This document shows positions 1 to 11,063 of a stretch of DNA of 64,000 nt, in pieces. Below the pieces are notes generated by a model. The model saw only the letters and a program-made list of their open reading frames with translations. It was not told where the DNA came from and did no database searches. The first letter of the stretch is position 1; each line of letters opens with the position of its first letter. Origin of the DNA: Guadua angustifolia (Eukaryota; Streptophyta; Magnoliopsida; Poales; Poaceae); the NCBI GenBank assembly GCA_036346375.1, contig CM070514.1, positions 16,768,463-16,832,462 of the forward strand. The letters run 5' to 3'. The translations under genes and the position numbers were made by a program.

Positions 1-1439
1 GGACTGAAAATAGTGCACGAGTGTTTTGTCTTTCTTCAGATTAAGCGCCAACAAGTAATTAGTGGGTTCCTCCATTTTGATAAATACTTAAGTACCATTT
101 TAATTCTCATTGTATATTGCTATCAGTTATATTGTATCAAATGCTTATACTTCATATTTTTAGTTAAAGTCTCATTACCTGTACAGAATATAAACAAATG
201 AGTGCTTTTTTCCTACATGTTTTCAGAACCATGTTTGATTGGTATTTGGCAACATTGCAACAACAAAGTATTTTCTTGTTGAATGCATTATATGCTTCAA
301 ATACTATTAATTGTTGCATTATTACTGCATGTTGTCTTACCTCTTTGCAGTAGCCTTGTTTTAGATACTCAGGAAGGTCTTGTGAACTGGAACATGACTA
401 TTGAGAATGGCGTTCATCTTTGCGCGCCCCATTTTGATCCACCTAGCGGGTAAATTCACCCTCCAAAATGAATCCACCATCTGAAATTGTTTTGTTTTGT
501 CATTTCTCGATGCGATATAATTAGACTAGCATTTACACATTCATATTTCAGTTTAAAATATATTTTAGCGAGCTCACCGGTGAGAGTTGGACTTTACTAT
601 TTCAAAGGTCGAGGGGCACTGCGAGAGAAGAATTCCATGAAATGGATATGGATAGAGCTAATATCACCTTTACAACTTGATGTGTTTGAAATCAAAGTTT
701 GGGTACTCAGGAAGAGATTACTTGTTCTATAAGAAGATGTGGCGAGGATTAGCAACTCTTGAGCCGATTGATTTTGAACATGAAGCACTTACAATGGTAA
801 CAAACAACGAGGCAGAGAGGAAGGTTCGATTATTAATGGCTAAGGATCCGCCGAGGAGATGCTGAGTTAGCATTACACCCATAAAGCGCTCTAGGGAGGC
901 ACCAATCGGGATGAATTTGTTACATATGACAATATTGATGCATACAAGCTATGGATTGAGAACACGCAGCGAAGAACCAGATATGGGTAAGCTATGTTGC
1001 TTCACTTTTAGCACTTCTAGGCATATAATGCATTGACCATACAAAGCTAACATCTTTGATGAATTGCGAATTTAAGGATGAATATAGAGAGGATACAATC
1101 GTAACATACAAGGAATGTTTGAGGCAGCAAGGCGACCTTCTAGATATTAGTAACTGGTTTTCTAACACTGAATACATGATATATTGTATTGTTCATAATT
1201 ACTTACCGATGTTTGCATTGTATGCAATTGCGTATGTACAAGAGCATTGCAACAATCTTCCTAGCATACCTAATGGGGAAATCGATGACAGCAACCCATC
1301 AACAACAAGCCGGCCATCTCATGCTCGTCATTTAAAGCAGAAAACTGATGGTAAAGTGTAAATAAATGGTACTTGTTTATATTATTATACTCAAATCTGC
1401 CTCGGTGAATATATTTGTTTATATTCTTGATGCTATGTT

Positions 1440-2930
1440 AGCAGCTTCCAATCAAGGGTGCAAAAAAACTGGTCGTGGTACACTCAAAGGTCTAGTAGCA
1501 GCCAATAAGAGAATAAAAATGGGCTCTCAAAAAATGGAAATACAATTTTCTGCGAGGCTGGGAGGTCCCATAGGAACAAACACCCGCTCCTTTGTCGATG
1601 AAGTGGTAATGTTTACAAGAAAAAAGGGCACCACTCATTGGAGTGAAAAAGTGGAAGGACATAAAGCAAATAGTAAAAAATCCTATAGCTCTGAGATGTC
1701 ATAGTTAGTATAATGTTATTTGTTTAGGTTCCATATATATATTTCTAGTTACTAAAACTTTGATTTCTTTTTGTGTTTTCATTCAACATAGAATAAATGG
1801 GACCTTCAAAACACCCCCAATGCAAAGGAAAAGATATGGGATAATACCAAAGAGCGTTACGAGGATGGCGGTCAACATTGAGTGCTACATACAAAGGCGT
1901 ATAGTACTTATCTTTGAGAGAATGAAACAAAAGCACGAAGATGTAGACATTGTTGAGTGGCACTACTTGAACTTATATTTTGGGTCTGAACAATTCAAGG
2001 TTAAACGAAATTATGCATAGCTTTTATTTTGACTACAACATACTGATGCTTTCTTTCTCTATTACTGATTACTCGAGTTATATTAAGCGATATCTTGTAC
2101 TTTCTTTCTTATATTTTACCTTTGCTACATAAAGTGCGTCTCTAATCTTTTTTTCTACTGTCACCTACTACGAAGGTTAGCAGCAAAACTCTGAAACCAC
2201 CAAAAACAAAAGACCAAGCATTTGATGGGTTCCAAACCTTTTTCTCAAATTAGCTATGAGCAGGTAAATATATGTTTGAATGCTCTTCTTTTCATAAATG
2301 ATGTAGGATTAATATGTCATGTCCTTGCAATTTTAGAGACACCCAGAAACAGGTGAAGAGCCAAATGATGTGCACCTCTGGATGAGCACTCACATGAAGA
2401 ATGGGCAATGGTCAGACGCTGCATCTAAAAAAGTTTATGTGAGTACTTCTTTGATATTGGACTCACAATGTGTTCGTAATTTTTGCAATCTTTGAACTTA
2501 AATATTCAATTAACTTGTGTTACATCATTTAGGGCCAGGGCATGTGAGAAGATTTGTGAGGTAGAATTACAGGCGAGACAATGGCATCCTTTCACACGAA
2601 GAGGAAAACAATATTTTCCAATCAAGCTACAAGGAACTCACATTAAGCAAAACATCCCAACTTCACGGACGGGGATACTTGGCGGCTTGTCGAACACGTC
2701 TTGAAAGGATGCGAGCTCAAATCGAACAACAAGCCCGTGTTACAATTGCAGCCCAATTACAAAATGTTGAGCTCAAAGGTGAGGTTCAAAAGTTAAAAGA
2801 GCAACATGCAAATGAGGTTCTTTGAAAGGATAGGATAGCGAAAGAAAGTAGGCGGCAGATTCAAGAGGAGCGGAATGCAAGGCTTGCACTCGGGAAGAAA
2901 TGCTTTCATTGATTGCGAGCGAGAGAGAAG
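1440..2930 (+). pseudogene. Transposase_24 (Ptta/En/Spm) protein, broken and spliced
   Basis: Three pieces fit the plant Transposase_24 (PF03004) protein of CACTA elements. At 1460-1690 is a basic segment with GRGTLKGL and a GGPIGTNT motif. At 1795-2015 is NKWDLQNTPNAKEKIWDNT, with a frameshift after it. At 2339-2440 is ETGEEPNDVHLWMSTHMKNG, the conserved 'TGKEPSRIDLFxxTH' region of the family. At 2690-2920 comes a charged coiled coil (LERMRAQIEQQAR, then QLQNVELKGEVQKLKEQ), interrupted by a stop. AT-rich intron-like DNA separates the pieces. These proteins are thought to act with the TNP2 transposase, probably in binding subterminal DNA. The gene is dead: frameshifts and stops occur in every piece. 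The family call is firm; exon borders are not. Confidence 0.7.
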
Positions 2931-3994
2931 CATCAATATAGCGAGTAAAAATTGGAAACAATTTAGTTCAATGATGGTTTTGCACATTGTATGCGAGCTT
3001 AATTTTTTACATTTTTCTAATGCAGAGACCAACCCAACAAGCATCATCCCAAGTGATGATGCAGCTAGAACGATTAATGGGCAAGAATAATCACAACACT
3101 TTCGAAGTTCTAATGTCAAGCGTAATCTATTCAATACGATTTCAATGGGACACCGCGTTATAACTACCCAGCAATTGAGGCAAGTTGCTAAAAATCATGG
3201 TCGGTGAAGGGCTGAACAAGGTATGAATTGCAAAGTATATTTTTCATCAATGCACTGTACATTATGATAATATACAGATCCACTATTTACTTTAAATTCA
3301 TGCTAGTGTATATCATCATATTCATGCTTCCATGTCGGTAAATTTTTTTCACTGTTTGGTTCGAAAGCAGCAAAAAAGCACTTAAAGTTAATTAACATGT
3401 CAATTTCATGCTTAAGTGTTGCAACCATTATTTCCTTCGTTTATTCAATCCTTGCATGCTTTGGTAAGATCAACTGAGTAGTTGTTTAGTTTAACTTGAG
3501 CTCAAGGGTTTTGTCGAGTCCTTTCACCTGATCTGCTAGTATTTACAATATAGCATCCTATAAAATTTCATCTTGGATTTGTCTATGCTCAAAAGAATAA
3601 ACCGTGCTTTTATTCAATAGGAGGATACAATTTGAGCAGAGTGTCTGGTCTCATGGCATGGTCAAGTCAAGCAAGCCTACAATGTGAAACAACCTATTCT
3701 CAAGTCACTTGTCAATAGATTAGTTCTATCATCGCAATCTTAGTTGAGAAATTTAAAGTTTTCGTTCAGAGATTACTATGAAGTTATTCTATTATTTATC
3801 TCTTTTGCTTCATGTTTGTACATACTGAAAAGATTGTTACAAATGCTCTTATATATGATTTGATGGCTATAATTGATATTTATGTTCATGCAATTTATAA
3901 TTTGAGTACATTTCTTTTGCAACAACGGTATATAAGCAAATATTATTGCAATATGCATTGTCGCCTCATTGCGAAAAAATTAATTCCTATAGAT

Positions 3995-4310
3995 ATAGAT
4001 CGTTGTTATAACTTATTGCAACGAAGTTATTTCAATGCAATACATCATATTGCCACGAAAATTATTTCGTTGCGACCTCACTTATTGCCATGGATTGGTT
4101 TTTGTTGCATCTACTGTCTAATGCAATGCCTAAACGCGTGGCAATAGAGACCTCTACTGCCACGGCAATAAAAAATATTGCCACGGTATTAAGGTCATTG
4201 CGACTACTATCTAATGCAACGCATGAGAGCGTGGCAATAGAGACTACTATTGCCACGTCAAACCGTCATTGCAACTACGGACTAATGCAACGCATATTCC
4301 CGTTGCAATT
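3995..4310. repeat. Subterminal repeat array with TTGCNACG / TGCCACG motif
   Basis: About ten copies of a short motif (TTGCAACG, TTGCCACG, ATTGCGAC and inverted GTGGCAAT) occur in 300 bp in both orientations. Longer units such as CTAATGCAACGC recur at about 4120, 4210 and 4280. This is the pattern of CACTA subterminal repeats, which bind the element's accessory protein. It lies just left of the element C border. Confidence 0.6.
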
Positions 4311-4526
4311 TGTGGGGAACCGTCCCCGGGACTCCACTGATTCACCCGAATGCGCGGTACATCTCAAGTGAATCAAGGGAACCTCGGGCGTTCCATGAAT
4401 ATACCCGTGTTGGTCCCAGGAAAGTTCGTCAACACGCGCATTCTCATCCAACAGTTGACATCACAACACATATACAATTATCGGAAGCATAAACGTTATT
4501 ACATTCCAAAAGTAGGACTGCTGTCC

Positions 4527-4549
4527 ATACACTACTACAGAAATCATTT
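4527..4549 (+). repeat. Left TIR of CACTA-1 with TSD ATA
   Basis: ATA (4527-4529) is followed by CACTACTACAGAAAT at 4530. The inverted copy ends at 19303 and is followed by ATA (19304-19306). The first 15 bases pair perfectly and 19 of 20 overall. A 3-bp TSD and a CACTA terminus define the superfamily. Confidence 0.93.
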
Positions 4550-4870
4550 GTACAAAGCGCCGGTAACGCATCTTCACAGCGTTTTCGCATCCGCTTTATG
4601 GCGAAGGTGCAATGCAAATCGGTATATTTTCACAGCGTTTTTAGGTGCCGCCAGAAATGCATTTATGCAGGTGGTGCGCTTAAGAAACCGCTTTGTACAA
4701 ATAAGCATTTATGCAAGCGGGTTCTTAAGCCATCCGCACACAAAATGCATTTGTGCAAAGATGGGATAAGAACCCGCTTTGCATAAATCGTTTTCTTGGG
4801 TCGGTAGCTTAAGCACCCGCCTGCATAAATAAGAATTTTCACAGGCGCAGGCTTAAGCCGTCCGCCTGAA
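4530..4870. repeat. Left subterminal repeats of CACTA-1
   Basis: Repeated units of about 15-20 bp occur in both orientations: TTCACAGCGTTTT, GCATTTATGCA, GCTTAAG with CCGC, and TTTGCATAAAT. They match the units at the right end (TTTACACAGCGGTTCTTAA, GCCGCTGTGAAG). In CACTA elements such arrays are binding sites for the element's DNA-binding protein. Confidence 0.8.
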
Positions 4871-5199
4871 CAGATCCAGAGAATCTTTTTTTAATAATGT
4901 TATGTTAATTATATTATAATATTAATAAATGCATACATTCTATCAATCACTTCACTGTTCAGCACAAATCCATACATAACAATGACAAGGATTATATATA
5001 CGAAGCAGATATAAATCATAATTGCATTATGTATATATATACAAGGTTATATACACAAGGTTATATATATATACTCCTCTGATATTCTCCTTGTAAAACT
5101 CTCCAGGTGCAGTATCCTACGCCATGTACTCCTCTGATATTCTCTATCTAATATAAATTACAGCCTTGGTGTCTTTCAAAAAATATATATATCAGTGTT

Positions 5200-8100
5200 C
5201 ACGGTCCATCTATCCTCATCTCCCAATTACAAAGTGTAGCATGCTTCGCCACTTCACCTTCACGGTAAAAGAAACTACCTCTCTCATGGATGACTTCACG
5301 ACGAATGAACTGGCACATGTCCTTTTGCACATTGCAAAGGTCATCATCAGTGAGTGCCAAAGTGGTCTTTGCAATCTTCACCTGCGATAATAAAGTAGGC
5401 AATAAAGAGGTTAAACAATAGTGAAATCGAGAATCAGACAATAAATAATCTTGAATCACCAATTTGTATAGGCTTACGTCACGGGGTTATACACCTCCGT
5501 TGATCTGAGAAACTTCATGAGACGTAGTATCCACAAAGAACACCGCCACGGAGGTTGCTTGTGGCACTTGAAATCAAATAATAATGTATGGAATTAATGC
5601 AGTTGGTAATACCCTTCCTTATTACTAGTGCAATTATGTTGAAGCATTACAAGTGTCTTCTTACCCATGGGTGGACATAGCAAAGCATCCTATTTGCCCC
5701 TTCGCAGGATCATGTTGCCCCCCTCTTTTGGTCGTGTAATTCTTGAAAGCCCTACTCGAATGTCAACAATAACAAGTTACTATCATATCATAAAATAAAT
5801 TATGTAACAATGTATGTTTGTGTATATATATTTCTTACGCATTTAAGGCGGGTGAATTCATTATAAGATTCGGTGGGGTTACGGATGAGTCAAGGACCAT
5901 ATATACGCGCTTTCTGCTTGAATGCGACATGAAACAAATAAAGTGATCATTTGCGAAAACTTATATATGTAAGTTTCACGAGTGATTATGGTGCAAACTA
6001 AGCTTTTAGCAACGATTGATGAATGAGAAGATTACTTAAAATTGTAGGAGCCATTATAGCGTCCTTGTCTTGCATCCGGAACATTGCTTTTGATATGTAT
6101 AGCCCCACATCTACTTGGCGATCTCGGGTCAAGGACTTTTGCTTTTCTTCTATCTCTGTTTCCGTCATCCTTATTCTTCAGCGCCTTTTCATTGAGTCTG
6201 ACTCTTAAGCTCGGTGGCTAATCCGTGAGGTCAAGGAACCCGACACGTTTTCCCATCTTTTAGCATCGGTATATTGCATTCTACACGAAGACAATGGTCA
6301 ATCGCCAATTTATATCTTGAATCTTTGGGAAACATGACATTTTGGCAAATATCGATTTTGGCAAAATGCATCTTGTTCGACAGATTTGGCGAAGTTAACT
6401 TTACTAAAAGGAAAAACCACACTAAAATCGGCCAACTTACGATTTCTTGAAAATTATATGGATTACGCCAATTTTTGAATGATCTAACAAGCCATTACTA
6501 TAAAGAGGAACTCAACTTGCTATACATTTGGGGTTTTCTTTATTATGCTATCGAATGCAATATAACGATATGTTGTCATAATTAGTTATATCGGCACTTG
6601 CTCTTTGCAAGAGCGATATAATTAACAATGTAAGGGTAGGTCAATGGCCAACTTATAGGCATCACATCGATCATGTTGATGTCGAGTTTTCCAAAAGCGG
6701 AACATCTGTTGCAAGTCACCAAAATCGATCCGCACGTAGTGAGTATCCTCGTGTTTGTAGATATCCGGAGGGGCGGCGGCTTGAATGCCCTTCACCCCAA
6801 GGCGAGATGCCCTCAAGTACCGGTCATGGAATCTCTTCAACTCCCATGGTCCTTTGTTGATCTGCTTCATGGGGAGAAATGGCTTGCCATGCTCATAAGT
6901 GTCTAGTGAAGGCATAGTGCATGCCGAGTGGAGTTGGCACTCTGTTTGACTTGGTGGTACTCCGTTGATTGCAATCTACTTCTTTGTTTTCTTTGCAACC
7001 AACAAACGGAGATCTTGTATTGTAGTGAAAGCGTCGGCGGAGAAGATGCGCGTTGTGGTGAAAGCGCCGGCAGGAGAAGATGCGCGTTGTGGTGAAAGCG
7101 CCGCGGCAGAAGATGTGCGTTGTGGTGAAAGGCGGCACAAGGAGAAGATGTGCGTTGTGGTGAAGGCACGCCGGCGGAGAAGATGCGGTTTGTGGTGTAG
7201 GCAATTTTGGAAGAGGTAGGTCGACGTCTTGACTTCTTCTTTGGCGTCTCGACCTCTCTTGTATCAATGCAATATCTTCCTTGGGCCATACAATAAATGA
7301 CCCAACTGCATCTTGGATGGTCTCTACATCATCGAAGTCTGCTGAATGGTAGCTTCCACAAGCCAAGGCACGGAACAAGCACGATGTCCACTTGCACCTT
7401 TGCGTGACCAATCGGAGACAGTTGGTTGTGTATCCACGATGCGGATATGCCATGCCCTCATAAGCTCGGCGACCAAGCCCCTTGCTCCGGATGTGCCTGA
7501 GCTTGCACAAGGTTGCCTCTGTGATATCATCCACGAGGATATCGAGCGTTAGGATTGGTGCAGACCGGCGCTACTCCGGATCGGGCGGGGCTCGGGTTGT
7601 CATCCGACCGCGCTTATACGCCCTTTCGCCTCCTTCTCTTCCCACATCTTAAAAACTCTTGTTGGGCGGTTGTCTTATTGTATCGGCCATGGTCCTCTTA
7701 TATCTTTAATGCGACTTGTATTGGTCTTGATATTAGGGAACCCATGCTTGAAGCCCACTCGACTTAGACGCCACGAGTGCGACACAGGTGTTCCTTGGTT
7801 CCCCGCCGTCGTTAGGTCGTCGTTCTCCTGTCTAGGGCGAAAGATCCCTCCGCTTGCTCGTGCGAGATCTTGGCTGACTTAGCGAAACTTCTAGGACCGC
7901 GAGGTTCACCGTGCTTTTGCGACCCTTCTTCTTTGTTGGGTTGGCGAGCTAGGACCCAATTACGCCTCGCTCGTTCTGACTCGTCAATGGGTTCTCTATC
8001 CCAAAGACGGGCTTCCTCTTCTTCTTCTCCTCCACTCAACAATTTTAGGGCGTACCCACCTATGCCCGGTGATGAGGGTACTTGTTCTTCTTCGCGAGGG

Positions 8101-9016
8101 CACTGTACACCTCGCTCAATGCTACGGCTTCGCTTGTGGTCTTCTGCCGGACAAACTCCGCCCATTCACCCACGGTGATTTTTCCATATTTCTTGAATGG
8201 TGTCTGCTTCGTCTTCACAAAGTACTTGTTCAGCTCATACCTCCAGTTCCGGAAGCTCTTCCCCATCACATCCAAGGCATTCTTCTTAGCGATGGCCTCA
8301 TACTCTGGGGGGAACCTTATGATTTTCTGCAGCTCGGTCCACAAGTGCGCCTTTGTCGCGTCGGCCACCTTTGTCCAGTTATCAATCGTGATGGAGACAT
8401 TGTCCTTGACAAGACAGCCGCAGCTATTTCGGAACTTGGATAGTGCCTCGGGGAGGTGCTAGGGGCTCTCCTAAAGGACCGACCTCCGTGATATACCAAG
8501 TCCTGCGGTAACTTGTTCCTACCGTTCCCCGTTTTCGTTTATGGGAGGTCGTGGTTGTTGCAGCGAGAGAATCACGGGAACATGCGGAGGTATCTTCAAT
8601 TACCTCTTGAGCTGCAGCTAGTCGGCGTGATCGCCTTTCCTACTCTTCATAGAAATAAACACGAGGAATATATCATAAACATAAGGAAATGCAGTTATGT
8701 CCACGCCAAGCTACAAATAAAACAAGCTCACTCTTCTTAATACCTCTTCATTGGGATCGTAGTGAGTCGATTTCCCCGTCGCCGTTCGTGTCGTGAGCAT
8801 GGGCGGGCTAGGGCTCTTGTGCGATGACGAGGAACCATCGCTGCCCAAGGACAACGATGGGCTCGGTGTTCTTTCGGCCCGTGGTGCATCATCCTTCTCG
8901 GCCAAGTCTTGCTGCCTTCCCAAGACGCCCTCCTCTTCTTGCGGCGTATTACCACCGAGCTCTGCAAGCAGGCTCCTCTTACGCGCCTTCTTGTCGAGCA
9001 ATTCTTTATCTCCCAT
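5200..9016 (-). pseudogene. CACTA-1 second gene: Transposase_24 region plus C48 (Ulp1-like) protease, decayed
   Basis: The start chosen is the ATG at 9016 (MGDKELLDKKARKRSLLAEL), followed by a Ser/Pro-rich acidic N-terminus to 8711. The Transposase_24 core is at about 8460-8060: WTKVADATKAHLWTELQKII, then FRNWRYELNKYFVKTKQTPF and the typical EWAEFVRQKT. A low-complexity stretch with a repeated HHNAHLL unit lies at 7020-7200. At 6915-6620 is the KRFHDRYLRASRLGVKGI region that precedes the protease in this family. The C48 cysteine-protease remnant follows at about 5960-5480, with NDHFICFMS and VYMVLDS (family NxHWxL...LDS), then CHKQPPW at the catalytic-cysteine region, where a frameshift hits. 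C48 proteases cut SUMO-like conjugates; what they do in CACTA elements is not known. Many frameshifts and stops make this a pseudogene. Confidence 0.75.
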
Positions 9017-9023
9017 CTTACTA

Positions 9024-9840
9024 CAAAACAGAAGGTTTAATCCTCAATGGTTTGATGAGTTTGGGAGTTGGCTTGAGTATAGCGAATCCAAAGATAGAGC
9101 ATCTTGCTTTTGTTATTTCTTATTTAGGGACGCAACAAGAAGGAAGTTTGGGTATGATCGTTTGTTATAAATGGTTGGAATAGCTGGAATAAAAAAGCAA
9201 AACTAAAAGAGCATGTAGGAGGTGTCAATAGTGTTCACAACAATGCATTGAAATATTGCACTGATTTGTTAAAGAGCAGATGGCAGTTGTTCTGCGATAT
9301 GTTGATAGTTGTGGAATTGTGAAAGAGAGATTTGTTGGTCTAGTTCATGTAAAAGAGACCACTTCTTCCTATCTCAAGTCTTCTATTGACTCGCTATTTG
9401 CAGAATATAAGTTAAGCTTGAAGCAAGTTAGGGGCCAAGGTTATGATGGGCGCAAGCAATCTGAGGTGAGTTTAATGGCTTGAAATCATTGATTATGAGA
9501 GAAAATAGTACAGCATACTATGTCCATTGTTTTGCTCATCAACTTCAGTTAGTTTGGTCAGCATACCACATCCAATTTGCTTGTTTGGTCAGCTTCTTTA
9601 AGTCCAAGAGACTCATTTCATGATTTCAACTTGGATAATCTGATGAGCTTAGCTAAACTCTATCCAAATGATTTTAATTCTTTGGAATTGATCGTTGACA
9701 ACATGCGGTTCAAAAAACTATCCGTAGAGTATTCATCGTCAATCCAAACCGACTCCACAAACTTTGGTAACTCCAACTTCAACCGATTTTATTAATAACT
9801 ACTTATGATATCTCAAAAGAATTGCTCTATGTTGTTGTGA
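9024..9840 (+). pseudogene. hAT-type transposase fragment (TTF zinc finger plus DUF4371)
   Basis: On the plus strand, 9030-9170 reads RFNPQWFDEFGSWLEYSESK followed by a Cys-rich FCYFLFR, the TTF-type finger of this transposase group. A frameshift follows, then LKEHVGGVNSVHNNALKYC (about 9190-9260). From 9280 comes the DUF4371 region: AVVLRYVDSCGIVKERFVG, LVHVKETTS, VRGQGYDG, then YYVHCFAHQLQLVW (about 9510-9550) in another frame. Zinc-finger MYM type 1-like hAT proteins carry these blocks in this order. The catalytic C-terminal dimerisation part is absent. It lies inside CACTA-1, opposite to its genes and about 15 bp from the ATG of the second gene. Confidence 0.75.
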
Positions 9841-9849
9841 TACTCATAC

Positions 9850-10990
9850 TCTATTAATCACCATCTACTTTGGACATATCTTCGAAACTTTTTTCTTAAA
9901 GATAACAAGAAATAAGGGTGGTCGAATGCACTTGCCTTGCTAGGCCGCGGCGAGGGCGGCGTCAGCGAGGTTGGGGCTTGGCGATTGACGACCCGCGGAA
10001 AGTTCGTCGGGAGGCGAGTCGCGGAGAGGTCACGAGCGAGGCGGCGTGGGCGAAGAAGCGGCAGCGGCGGACGGTAATCGTGGCGCGAGCCCGCGGAGAG
10101 GTCACCGCAGGCGGGAATGGTTGTCGGGCGCGAGCCCGAGGATGTGATCACCGATGGCGGCGGCGTGGAGGTGTCGGCAGAAATTGGCTTTGCCCTTTGG
10201 ATGAGAAACAATTCGATCTCCGCCTAGAGATTTTAGGGGTTAGGAATTTCCACAGGCGGTGCACAAGATTTACACAAAGGTTCTAATGATTTCTCTGGTA
10301 GGCGTCGTATATCGAGCGAGCGATTACCTGAGCCGGATGGTCCGTCCATAGTTTGGGGAGAGATTTGGTTATTTGCCACTTTAAACATGTGGCCCATAAA
10401 ATTGCCACTGGACCTACATTTCATTGACTCATACGGTCCCATATTTCATTAGCTCAAGTGGCATCATATCCAAAAGGTCAAATCTTTAAGTGGCAAATGG
10501 ACAAAAAGCCTTGAAAATCGACCTCTCGATGAGTACAAACCGGAAGATCTGTCTAGTCAAATCTTTAAGTGGCAAATGGACAAAAAAGCCTTGACGACCT
10601 CTCGATGGTACAAAGAGGATGATCCTATCTAGACAAATTTGACCCCCAAGCCCATGACCCATAGCTTTGCTCCTCACGACATCACCGCTAGCCCATCGGT
10701 CCGATGGTGGCGAGAGTAGACCATTTCAATATCAAGACCTCCACGAGCACTCGCGGCGACTCATTGAGCGCGAGGCGATCGACTCGGCTCCGATCTTTGG
10801 GCATTCCTCAAATTTCAAGAACGTCTGACCACGTAGTCTTGAGTTGATTTTAGTGGTGTTAGCTCTTGTCGGATCTTCATGTAAGGCGAGTTATCTTAAT
10901 GTTGCGCCACTCGTAGTTGTTCCTTCGATTATGTCGATCGATAGCGACCTTATTCTCTGTGATCGTAGCAATCGCGTGAAAGTGATTGGC
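9850..10990. other. CACTA-1 internal, no recognised gene; direct repeat of about 35 bp
   Basis: 9900-10200 is GC-rich with overlapping ORFs on both strands and no recognisable domain. 'GTCAAATCTTTAAGTGGCAA' followed by ATGGACAAAA occurs at about 10466 and again at about 10556, a direct repeat of about 35 bp. The rest of this stretch shows nothing I can name. Confidence 0.4.
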
Positions 10991-11063
10991 CGAGACCAAA
11001 GCTCTACACTGTTGTCTTTCTAGGTGCTATCCTCAAGCACGGGGCGATTACATCTTACATTCC

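Larger units (their letters stand above)
1..4310 (+). mobile_element. Decayed CACTA (En/Spm) remnant, left end outside the window
   Basis: This stretch holds spliced pieces of a plant CACTA accessory protein on the plus strand (about 1440-2930), then AT-rich DNA, then a subterminal-type repeat array ending at 4310. The Transposase_24 motifs and the dense short inverted and direct repeats at one end are what a CACTA element shows. No CACTA terminal repeat is visible at the right edge: the array stops where TGTGGGGAACC begins, so element C probably inserted here and the true end is lost or displaced. Bases 1-1050 contain only short ORFs I do not recognise. Bases 3200-3990 hold nothing recognisable. 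Confidence 0.6.

Noticed and set aside
4311..4400. Hairpin GGGGAACCGTCCCCGGGAC as a terminator or riboswitch
   Set aside because: It is at the terminus of a plant LTR; short inverted repeats there are ordinary.
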